From positions 665,049 to 729,048 of the forward strand of contig NZ_JAIWKS010000002.1 in assembly GCF_021271205.1 (NCBI RefSeq): a stretch of 64,000 nt of DNA, given 5' to 3'. The position numbers and the translations under genes are program-made. Shown here in pieces: positions 51,613-63,600 of the stretch (the stretch's first letter is position 1; every line of letters starts with the position of its first letter). Under the pieces are notes generated by a model. The model did no database searches, was not told the DNA's origin, and was given only the letters and a program-made list of their open reading frames with translations. The stretch comes from Pseudomonas uvaldensis. Its GTDB lineage: Bacteria > Pseudomonadota > Gammaproteobacteria > Pseudomonadales > Pseudomonadaceae.

Positions 51613-54600
51613 CTAGACAAGATCACTGGTCTCCTCCTCATCGGGTACGGGCAGGCTGTCGTGCCACCAGGCAGCCAGGTTGTGGACATGGGGCGCCTTG
51701 AGAATCGTGAAATGGTTGCCCGGCCCGTACCAGACATCCAGGTCGGGCACATGCTTGCGCCATCCTTCGATCATTTGTTGTTGTTCACGTTGGTTGCCGG
51801 CCGTATCCAGGGTCGGATCGTTCGCCAGCACCAGCCGCACCGGCCCGGTGTACTGGTGTTGCGGTTGATAGACCGTGCGCAGGGCCGTACCGAAGGCCCG
51901 CGCCGGCCCTCGCATCGCGTCCACCGCCGAACGCTGGTGCAACATTCCGGCACGGACCATGCCGGCGTGCAGCAGGCGCATCTGTGCCGCATCGTCCTGA
52001 GCACCAAACACCGTGGCATCGATACCGAGCGACTTGCCCGAGGCCAGTTGCATCGCCTCGATCAGTCGGTTCAGCACCCCCGTCCCGGTATAAGGCCTGC
52101 CCACCACGCCATTGCCGCCCGGCGACTCGCTGTCGATCAGCGTCAACGAGGCCACCTTGCGACCACGAGCGTGCAGACGGGCCGCCATCTCGAAGACAAT
52201 CCAACCACCGAAGGAATGCCCCAGCAGATGCACTGGCCCCTCCGGTTGCACCTTGTCGATGGCTTCGAGGTACGCCTGGGCGGCGGTCTCCACCAGGCTG
52301 AAAGGCTCTGTGCTGCCGTCCAGCCCACGGTGCTGGAGCCCATGGATCGGCCAGTCCGGGCCAAAGGCGTCGGTCAGACCAATGAAACCGGTCACGCTGT
52401 CTCCCGCGCCCGGTACACAGAAGATCGGAGCCCGGTCGGCGCGCCCGCCCTGGATCGTCAGCAAGGGTTGGAACGCACGCTTCGTCGACGAAATGGGACG
52501 TGACGTCACGGCGTGAAGGGCATCGCTGATGGCCTGGCCCAGCGCCTGCACGTGTGGCGCCTGCATCATCGTCTGGTGATTGCCGGGCACCTTGGCGCAA
52601 TGCATCTGCGTTTTCGGCAGGACAGCGTCCCAACCCAGGTAGCCGGTGTGTTCAGGCGCATCGTCCTTGCGCTCCTCGGCCACGAACAGGTGCACCGGTA
52701 TCGAAATCGGGTACACCATGTAATGGGCCAGCGCGTGACCGTGGGCGACCTCGCGGTCCAGGTACTGCCAGAGCTGGGCGGCGCTATAAACGGCCAGCTC
52801 GGACGGCAGTACACCCTGCTCGCGGCAATGCTGCACCAGGGCTTCGAACTCGAAATCGTCCAGTTGTCCTTGCAGGTCGGCCAGTTTGCCCAGGATCGAC
52901 TCAAGCACTTCCTCGCCCGGAGACGAGGCCTTCCAGAATACGTCGCAGCGGTCCAGCAGATGGAGCTTGTGGGCTTCATCCAGGGCCCAGCGTTCGCGCC
53001 CCTGGTCCACCAGTCGCGGCAGGTAGCTATCGATCAGGCCGACGAACTCGACCTCTTCGTCCAGGCCAATGAGCTGGATGGCAGTCTCGTAGGCCAGGGC
53101 CCCGCCGAAGGACCAACCGGCCAGGCGGTAAGGCCCCTGCGGTTGTACCGAACGGATGATGCCCACCAGCCGCGAAGCCATGCACTCCATCGTCTGCAGC
53201 TGCGGCTCGCCCCACTCCACGGCGGGCAAGCCATAGACCGGGATGTCCTCGTCGATGTATTTGCCCAACGCTGGGAAATAGAGATCCAGACCGCTGAACT
53301 CATGCACCAGGAACAACGGGTTCTGAAGGCCACTGGTGCGCACCGGCACGACCGTTTCCTGCACTTGGACGTTCGCGGTGCGGGACTGAAGCAGCGTCGC
53401 CAACGCTGCGACACTGTCGTGCTGGAACAACTCGGCCAGCGTGACCGTCAGGCCGGACTGGGCCAACAGCCCCACCAGCCGGATCGCCAGCAGTGAATGG
53501 CCGCCCAGCTCAAAGAAATTGTCCCGACGCCCGACCTGCTCCAGCTTCAGCACCTCGGCCCACAGACCGGCCAGCGTCATTTCCAACTCGCCCTGTGGCG
53601 GCTCGTAGCCCCGGTCGCCGTAAGCATGGGCCTCCGGCACGGGCAACGCGCCGACATTGATCTTGCCGTTCAGCGTCAGCGGTAGCGCCGTCAGGCGCAC
53701 ATAGGCCGCCGGAACCATGAACTCCGGCAGGCAGGCGCGCAGGTGCTCGCGCAACGCTTGCGCATCGAGCACGGCTTCGTCCGTCTGTTCGGTGTAGTAG
53801 GCGATCAGGCGCTTGTCGCCGGGGTTGTCCTCACGGGCCACCACCAGCGCCTCGCGCACTCCCTGATACTCATGCAAACGGGCCTCGATCTCACCGAGTT
53901 CGATGCGGAAACCACGGATCTTCACCTGTCCGTCGTTGCGATCCAGGTACTCGATCGTCCCGTCGGGCAGCCAGCAGCCCAGGTCACCGCTGCGGTACAG
54001 CCGCGCGTCGGCCCGGTCGCTGAACGGATCGGCGATGAAGCGCTCGTCGGTCAGGTCCTTGCGATTCAGATAGCCGAGCGCTACACCGGCGCCACCAATA
54101 TGGATCTCCCCCGCTACGCCGATGGGCACTGGCTGGCCCGCGGCATCCAGGATATAGACCCGGGTGTTGGCGATAGGCCGGCCGATTGGAATGCTCGTCG
54201 CACCCTGGGGCACGTCGGTGACCGTGTGGGTCGTCGCGAATGTGGTGGTCTCGGTGGGACCGTAACAATGCAACAGCTGCAGCGACGGCGCCAGGGCCAG
54301 CAGGCGCCGGAAGGACGCCGGGTCGGCCCGCTCGCCACCGCACATCAGGATCCGCAGGCGCGCCAGCGCATCCGGGATCAGCATTACGTATTGGTTGAAC
54401 ATGGCGGTGGTCAGGAACAGCGCCGAGACCCTCGCGTTCGCCAGTACCTGGGCAAGCCGGGGCGGATCGAGCAACGTATCGTGATCGACGATCACCACAC
54501 GACCGCCGTTGAGCAAGGCCCCCCAGACTTCCATGGTGCTGGCGTCGAACGCCGGGTTCGAGGCGAAGGCCAGCCGATCACCGGGGCTGAAATCCGCATA

Positions 54601-57600
54601 ACCGTTGTTGATCGCCAGGCGACCGATGGCCAGGTGCGGAACGATCACCCCTTTGGGATGGCCGGTGGAACCCGAGGTGTACATGATATAGGCCGGCGTA
54701 TCGCTCGCCTGGACAGGACATGGGCAAGCTCGCTCGTCCCGGGCCAGGTGCAACGTATCCAGGTCCACCCGTGGCAACGCCTGGGGCACGGTCCTGTCGC
54801 TGGTGGTCAGCATCAGCACCGCCGCACTGTCCTGCAGGATGAAGCGCTGACGCTCCTCGGGTGCATGATGGTCCAGCGGCACATAGACCGCCGCGCACTT
54901 GAGGATGGCCAGTTCGCTGATAACCAGGTCGAACGAGCGGTCCAACAAGATCGCAACCCGTGCCTGAGGTTTCACCCCGAGCTCCAAGAGGTAGCGCGCC
55001 AGGCGACTGGCGCGTTCGTCCAGCTCTCGGTAGGTCAACTGTTGCTCGCCATGCTGGAGGGCAATCGCCTCGGGCCGGACATTGGCCTGGGCTTCGAACA
55101 AGGCCTGTACCGTCTGCTCGCGAGGATAGACCGTGTCAGTGGCATTGAACGCCACCAGCAATTGTCGACGCTCGTCCTGCGGCACGATCCCCAGCTCGCG
55201 CAGCGGTGTATCTGGGGCGTGCTCCAGCGCATCGACCAGGCTTTCGAGTGCCGTGTGCATGTAGCCGCACACGCGCTCTGCCCCGATTCGGGCCGACACC
55301 GTGGCGCCCAGCAGGAAGGCTTCGCCCAGGTCGTCGACGTTGAGTGACAGCGGGTAGTTGCTCCATTCCTCGCCGCCGAGCCCTTCGATCCCGTTCCAGG
55401 CCGACTGAGATTCCTGGCTGACCTGGGTCGCACTGTGCCGGTAGTTCAGCAAGGCGCTGAACAACGGTGCCGGCGTGGCGACACCGCTGCAACGCTGGGC
55501 CAGTGCCAGCGACGCATGCTCGTGTCCCAACAGGGCGGTAAGACGCCCGTGGGTCGCCTGCACCCCGGCGCGAGCACCGAGGGTGCCGACATCAACCCGC
55601 AGCGGCAAGGTGTTGATGAACAAACCCAGTGCGCGGTCAGCCCCTTCACCCCCCTGCATCCGGCCCATCAACACCGTACCGAATACCACGTCGTCACGGC
55701 CGCAAACACCCGCCAGCACCCGCGCCCAGGCCAGGTGATGCAGGCTCGCCGCGCTCACCCCCAGCTGCCGGGCCTGGGTCCGCAGACGTCGGCTCAAGGC
55801 CTCGTCCACGGGCCACTGTGCCTGCTCGACGTCATGGCTGTCGCCGCGCACGTCCTGCAGGCCGAACGGCAGGGTCGGTTCCTGCACATCCTTGAGCATG
55901 TCGCTGAAGAACGCTTCATGCTCGCTTTGGCTGACACCCAGCCGTGCCTGGGCCACATAGTTGCGGTACGGCATGGCCTCGCCCAGTTGGGCGTGTTGTC
56001 CCAGCAGGAACGCTTGCATGTCGTGCTGGATCACCTCCAGCGCGGTGTGGTCGAGGGCAATGTGATGGAACAGCAGCAGCGCCACCCAACGCTGCTGTTG
56101 GTCGTCATAGGCACAGGCCAGTCGCATCAGCGGCGCCTGGCGCACGTCCAGTCGGTAGTGCCGCGGGTCGAAACGCTCGCGCAACTGTGCGGCGACGTCA
56201 TGCCCAGGCTCGACCACACACTTCTCGACCACCAGACAAGCGTTGCGCAGGACCACTTGCACGGGCTCACCCAGGCCCTCCCAGAGCACGGCCGTGCGCA
56301 GGATATCGTGGCGATCGATCACACCTTGCAAGGCGTCGACGAAGGCGTCCAGCCGATTGCGGTCGGCCAGATTGAACAAGGCCTGTTGCAGATAGAGGTC
56401 GCCCTGTTGCGAGGCCATGTGGTGATAAAGGATGCCTTCCTGCAACGGTGCCAGGGCGTAGATATCCTGGACGTTGGCAGCGCCTCCCGGCACCCCGGCG
56501 ACGATCTGCTCGATATGCGCCTGGGTCAGGTCGGCCAGCGGCAACATGTTCGGCGTGATCCGGGTACAGCCCGGCAGGATGCCATTGGCCGGTACCGCCA
56601 ATTCCGTCGTCCGGCCCACGGCAGCCGCCAACGCCGCCAGGGTCGGTTGGCCGAACAACACCCGCACATCCGCTGCCAGGCCGGCCTGGCGCATACGCTC
56701 CACCAGCGTGACGGCCAGCAGAGAGTGGCCGCCCAGTTCGAAGAAGTGGTCGTGGCGCCCTACTCGCTCGACCTTGAGCAGATCGGCCCAAAGCTGCGCC
56801 AGTAATGTTTCCACCGCCCCCCGGGGCGCTTCGTATTCACGGCTGATCACCGCGGCCAGGTCCGGTGCCGGCAGCGCCTTGCGATCAAGCTTGCCGTTGG
56901 GCGTCAGCGGCAGGACATCGAGTCGGACATAGGCCGCCGGGACCATGTATTCGGGCAACTGTGCCTGCAACCCGGTGCGCAGTGCTTCGATCCCTGGCGC
57001 TTGAGCGCCATCATGGGTGGTGAAATAGGCAACCAGTTGCCTGGCTCCCGCCCCATCTTCACGGGCCAGCACCACGGTCTCCTTCACGCCGCGATGCAGC
57101 GCCAACCGGGCTTCGATCTCACCCAATTCAATGCGGAAGCCACGAATCTTCACCTGATCGTCGTTGCGCCCCAGGTAGTCGATATTGCCGTCCGCCAGGT
57201 AACGCCCCAAGTCACCGGTCCTGTACATCCGCGCACCCGGCACGGCGCTGAACGGGTCGTCGAGGAAGCGCTCGGCGGTCAGTTCCGGGCGGTGCAGATA
57301 ACCGCGCGCCACCTGCACCCCGCCGATATGGATTTCGCCAGCCACACCCATGGGCACCGGTTGCCCATGAGTATCGAGCAGATAGATGCGGGTATTGGCA
57401 ATCGGCTTGCCGATCGGCGTGCTGTCCGGTGTGTCGGCGCCTGAGCAGTCCCAGGCCGTCACGTCCACGGCCGCTTCGGTCGGGCCGTACAGGTTGTGCA
57501 ACGCCACGTGCGGCAGTTGCGCCTTGAAGCGTCGCACCAGGTGCCCCGGCAAGGCCTCGCCGCTGCACATGACATGGCGCAATCCAGCGCAGCCCTGGGC

Positions 57601-60600
57601 ATCGCCATGGGCCAGGAACACATCGAGCATCGACGGCACGAAGTGCATCGTGGTGATGCCCTGGGCCTGGATCACCTCGCGCAGGTAACCGGGATCACGA
57701 TGCCCACCCGGCCGTGCCATCACCAGTCGAGCACCGGTGAACAGCGGCCAGAAGAATTCCCACACCGAAACGTCGAAGCTGAACGGGGTCTTTTGCAGTA
57801 CCGCGTCGTCAGCCGTCAGGCGATAGGCCTCCTGCATCCACAACAGCCGGTTGACGACCGCGCCGTGCTCGTTCATCACGCCCTTGGGCAGGCCCGTGGA
57901 CCCGGAGGTGTAGATGACGTAGGCCAGATGGTCGGCCCGCAGGTCCGGCAACGGCGGATTGTCGGTCGGCCAGGTGGAGAATGCCTCGTCGTCCAGCAGC
58001 AATACCGTGGCGGGCGTCGCAGGCAGGCTGGCCTGCAACGCACGTTGGGTCAGCACCACCGTCGGCGCGCTGTTTTCCAGCATGTAGGCCAGTCGGTCGA
58101 GCGGATAGTCCGGGTCCAGCGGCACATACGCGGCACCGGACTTGAGGATGCCCAGCAGGCCGGCCACCATGTCCAGGCTGCGGTCCGCGCAGATCGCCAC
58201 GCGATCGTCGGGGCGCAGGCCCAGGGCGAGCAGGCGGTGCGCGATGCGGTTGGCGCGCTGGTTCAACTGCCCATAACTCAGAGTCTGTTCGTCGAAGACC
58301 ACGGCGACGGCATCCGGGGACGCCTTCACCTGTGTCTCGAACAAACCGTGCAGGGTCAGCCCTGTCGGGTAGTCGACTTGCGTGGCGTTGAAGGTATCCA
58401 GCAGGTGCTGACGCTCCTGCTCACCCAGCAACGGGATCTGCGCTACGACAGCTCGTTCGTCGGCAACCATGGCGCGCAACATGCGCTCGAGATAGCCGAG
58501 GTAACGCTCCATCGTGGCCTGGTCGAACAACGCCGTGGCGTACTCCAGCGAGCCGAACAGGCGACCGTCGATCAGTGCCATGTCCAGCAGCACATCGAAC
58601 TTGGCGGTGCGGCTGGTCACGCCCAGCCCTTGCAGCGACATGTCGTGCAGCTCCAAGCCGCTGGTTTCGCTGTTCTGCCACGACAGCATGGCCTGGAACA
58701 CCGGGCTATGGGACAGGCTGCGCAGTGGCCGGACCACCTCTACTACTTGCTCGAACGGCAGGTCCTGATGGGCCTGGGCGTCCAGGGTCCGGGCCTTCAC
58801 CTGTTGCAACAAGCTGTCGACCGTCAGCTTGGCCGACACCTCGATACGCACGGCCAGCGTATTGACGAACAGGCCGATCACGTCCTGGACCTCCGCCTGC
58901 ATGCGGTTGGCCGTCGGCGTACCGATGACGACATCGTCCTGTCCGGACAGACGCCCCAGCACCGCCGACCAGGCGGCCAATACCGTCATGAACAGCGTGG
59001 TGCCATGTCGCTGGCTCAGCGCCTTGAGGCCGGCGGTCAGCTCCTCGTCGAAGGCGATGCCCACCGCATGGCCGGCGTGGTCCTGCTGTGCCGGCCGTGG
59101 CCGGTCGGTGGGCAACGTCAGCAACGCAGGTGCGCCAGCCAGGGTTTGCCGCCAGTAGTGTTCCTGCGCCTCCAGGACCTCGCCCGTGAGCCAACGCCGT
59201 TGCCAGACGGCGTAGTCGGCGTATTGCACCGGCAAGGCCGGCAGCGGGTCGTCGTGGCCCTGACTGAACGCCGCATACAGCAAGCCCAGCTCACGGGTCA
59301 GCAGGTCAGCGGACCAGCCGTCGGAGACGATATGGTGCAGGGTGACCAGCAGCACGTGGTCCTCCTCGGCCATGCGCAACAATCGACCGCGCGCCAGAGG
59401 GCCTTGCGCCAGGTCGAAGGCCTCCCGTGCCTCTTCCTCGGCCATGCTCGACAACGCGGCCTCGGCGTCCGGAGACTCCGTCAGATCGTGTAGCGACAGC
59501 GCAAAACCAATGTCGACCGCAGCGATGCGTTGTTCAACCTCCTGGCCCTGCGCCTGCACGAAGGTCGTGCGCAAGGCTTCGTGGCGGGCCACGATGCGAT
59601 TCAGGGCACGTACCAGCGCGTGAACATCCAGTGCGCCCCGCAGGCGCAGGCCGGTGGGGATGTGATACGCCGCGCTGCCAGCATCCAGCTGGGCCAGGAA
59701 CCACAGGCGCTGCTGGGCAAAGGACAGCGGCAGAACCTGCTCGCGGGGCACCGGCACGATGCCCGGTCGTGTGCTGCGCGCAGTCTCGGACAACACCTGG
59801 GCCAGCGCGCTCAATTGCGGTTGGGCAAAGACGTCACTCAGGTTCAGCTCGACACCCAGTTGTTCACGCACCTTGGCGATCAGACGCATCACCAGCAACG
59901 AATGACCGCCCAGTTCGAAGAAATGATCGTGACGCCCCACCGCCTCGACGTTGAGCAAGTCCTGCCAGATCTGCGCCAACGCGACTTCCGTGGCGCCTTG
60001 AGGCGTTTCATGGGTCCGGTTGGCATAGGCCTCGGCATGCGGGGCCGGCAACGCCTGGCGGTCGAGCTTACGGTTCGGTGTGAGCGGCAGCGCGGGCAGG
60101 CTGACGAACGCCCCCGGCATCATATAGTCGGCCAGCCGCGCCGACAGTTCGGCACGCAGGACAGCGGCACTCAAGGTCACGCCGGCCTGGGGCACGACGT
60201 AGGCCACCAGGCGCTTGTCGCCCGGCAGGTCTTCGCGCACGATCACCGCGGCTTCCTTGACCCCGGCACATTCGCCCAGCCGGGTTTCGATCTCGCCCAG
60301 CTCGATCCGGAACCCCCGCACCTTGACCTGGAAATCGTTGCGGCCCAGGTACTCGATACGTCCGTCAGGACGGTAACGAGCCAGGTCGCCGGTCTTGTAC
60401 ATCCGGGCGTCGGGCTGGTCGCTGAATGGATCGACCAGGAAACGCTCGGCATTGATGGTGTCGAGGTTCAAATAGCCCCGTGCCACACCCTCGCCGCCAA
60501 TGAAGATCTCCCCCGCCACCCCGAACGGCACCGGTTGGCGGTGCCCGTCGAGCAGGTAGATGCGGGTATTGGCCATCGGCGTACCGATGGTGGCGTTTGC

Positions 60601-63600
60601 GGTCATGGCGCTGGCGTCATACTGCATGTAGGCCGCGGTGCAGGATACCGTGGCCTCGGTCGGTCCATAAGTGTTGATCAATTGCGTATGAGCCGGACGT
60701 ACCGCGTCCCACATCTGCAGTTTCTGCACGGACAGGGCATCGCCGGTGACGTTGACCAGCCGCACATCGCGCAAATGATCCCGGGCCTGGGCCGGCGTGT
60801 TGTGCCATTCGGCCGCCAGGGTATGCCAGTGCGCCGCGGTCAGGTGCAGGAAGGTCGGCCGGACGTCACTGTCCTGCTGCAGTTCGGCGCTGCCAAACAG
60901 CGTGCGGGTCGGCGCCAGGGTGGCCCCGGCGACCAGCGCCGGGAAAATCTCCTCCACCGACAGGTCGAAGTTCAACGTGTTCTGTTGCAGCACGGTATCG
61001 GCCGGTGTCAGGCCGAACAGCCTGACCGCGTCGACGCAATAGTTGACCAGGCCTCGGTGCTCGATCATCACCCCTTTCGGGGCGCCGGTCGAACCCGAGG
61101 TATAGATCACGTAGGCCAGGTGACGCACGCCCAGTGATGCAACGACCGGGTTGTCATCACGGCCGGCGGTAATGCCCTGTTGCCTGCGTTCGGCATGATC
61201 GAGCAACACCACCGGCGCCGACAGCGGCGGTAGGCGGTCCTGCAGCCCGCGTTGGGTCAGCACGGCCACCGGGGCGCTGTCGGCCAGCATGTAGGCCAGC
61301 CGTTCGGCCGGATACGCCGGGTCAAGCGGCACGTAGCCGCCACCGGCCTTGAGGATCGCCAGCAGGCCCACCAGCATTTCGGCGCTACGCTCGACGCAGA
61401 TCGCCACCCGATCGTCCGGACGGATGCCCAGGCCGATCAGGTGATGAGCCAACTGGTTGGCCTGGCGATTCAGTTCGGCGTAGCTCAGGCGCTCGCCCTC
61501 GAAGACCACCGCGATAGCCTCCGGCCGGGCCGCGACCTGGGCTTCGAACAACTGATGGATCGTCTGTGTGTGAGGATATGGCGCCTGGTTGGCGTTCAGT
61601 CCCACCAGCAGATGCTCGCGCTCGGCATCGTCCAGCAGCTCGATCCGGTCGACCGGCATCTGTTCGTTCGCCACCATGGCCCGCAGCAGACGCTCGAAGT
61701 AGCCGATGTATCGCTGCACCGTGCTCGCGTCGAACAACGCCGTGGCGTATTCAAGGGTGCCGAAGACTTGTCCCTGTAGCTCGCCCAGCTCCAACGACAA
61801 GTCGAACTTGGCGACCGTATTCGCCACGCCCAGCCCTTCGAGCTTCAAGTCCCCCAATACCAGCTCGGTGCTGTCCAGGGTCTGCCACGACAGCATGACC
61901 TGGAACAGCGGACTGTGGGACAGGCTACGCACCGGCTTGAGCAGCTCCACCACCTGTTCGAACGGCAGGTCCTGGTGCGCCTGAGCCCCAAGCGCCTGGG
62001 CCTTGACCCTAGCCAGCAGGGTTTCGACGGTCGGCGCGCCGGACACGTCGACGCGCACGGCCAGTGTATTGACGAAGAAGCCGATCAGCCCTTCGATTTC
62101 CGAACGCGTGCGGTTGGCCGCCGGCGAACCGATCACCACGTCGTCCTGCCCTGAAAGGCGGCTCAACAGCGCCGCCCAGGCGGCCATCAACGTCATGTAC
62201 AGAGTAACGCCGTGGCGTTGGCTCAAGGCTTTGAGCTCTGCGGTCAGGTTCGCGTCGAATGCCACCGGCAGCGCCGCGCCAGCGTAGTCCTGCTGCGCCG
62301 GGCGTGGTCGATCCGTCGGCAGCATCAGCAGCGCCGGCGCATCGGCCAGGGTTTGCTGCCAGTAATTGCACTGGGCCTGCAACACCTCGCCGCTCAGCCA
62401 GCGGCGTTGCCACGCCGCGTAGTCGGCGTACTGCACCGTCAGGGCCGGCAGCGGATCGTCCAGGCCATGGCGGTACGCTTCGTAGAGCCCCGCCAGCTCC
62501 TTGATCAGGACACCGATGGACCAGGCGTCCGAAACGATGTGATGCATGGTCACCAGCAATACATGGTCTTCGTCACCCAGGCGGATCAATCGTCCCCGGA
62601 TCAGCGGGCCGTTCTCGAGATCGAAAGCGTCGCTGGCCTCCCGCGCCGCCACGGCGTGCAGCTCGGCTTCAGCATCGGTATGAGCACAAAGATCCTGCCG
62701 TAACAGAGCAAATCCTGTGTCGGCCGCTGCAATACGTTGCAAGGCTTCTTCGCCCTGGTCGCGCACGAAAGTGGTACGCAACGCCTCGTGACGGGCGACG
62801 ATGCAATCCAGCGCCCGTTGCAAGGCGACACCGTCCAGGACGCCACGCAAACGCAACCCGGCGGGCATGTGATAGGCCGAACTGGCGCCTTCCATCTGCG
62901 CGAGGAACCACAAACGCTGCTGGGCGAACGACAGGGGCAGCGCTTCATGACGGGCTACCCGGACGATCTCCGGCAAGGTGCTGCGCCCGGCCTGGGCCAC
63001 CGCCTGCGCCAGTTCCTTGAGTGGTGGATGAGCGAACAGCTGCGCCAGCCCCAGCTCCACGCCCAGGCGCAGGCGCACCTGGGAAATCAACTGCATCGCC
63101 AGCAGCGAATGGCCGCCCAGTTCGAAGAAATGGTCGTGGCGACCAACCTGCGGCAGACCCAGCAGCTCTTGCCAGATCTGCGCCAGGGTGGTTTCGATCT
63201 CGCCTTGAGGGGCTTCGTATCCACGGCTGATGACCGAATCCTGATCCGGCGCCGGCAACGCCTTGCGGTCGAGTTTGCCGTTGGGGGTCAGCGGCAGCGC
63301 ATCCAGGCGCACGTAGGCCAAAGGCACCATGTATTCCGGCAGTTGCGCTTGCAAATGGCTGCGCAGACTTTCGATGTCCGCCGTTGCCGATTCGGTGAAA
63401 TAGGCGACCAGACGCTTGTCGCCCGGTACATCTTCACGGGCCAGCACCACGGCTTCCTTCACGGCATTGTGTTGAGCCAACCGCGCCTCGATCTCGCCCA
63501 GTTCGATCCGGAAACCGCGGATCTTCACCTGATCGTCGTTTCGGCCCAGGTACTCGATATTGCCGTCCGGCAGGTAACGCCCCAGGTCGCCAGTCTTGTA

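Noticed and set aside
57496..61137. Plus-strand open frames of 535 and 665 codons opposite the NRPS
   Set aside because: They follow the repeated NRPS sequence in antisense, including repeated His/Gln-rich segments; no independent gene signals.
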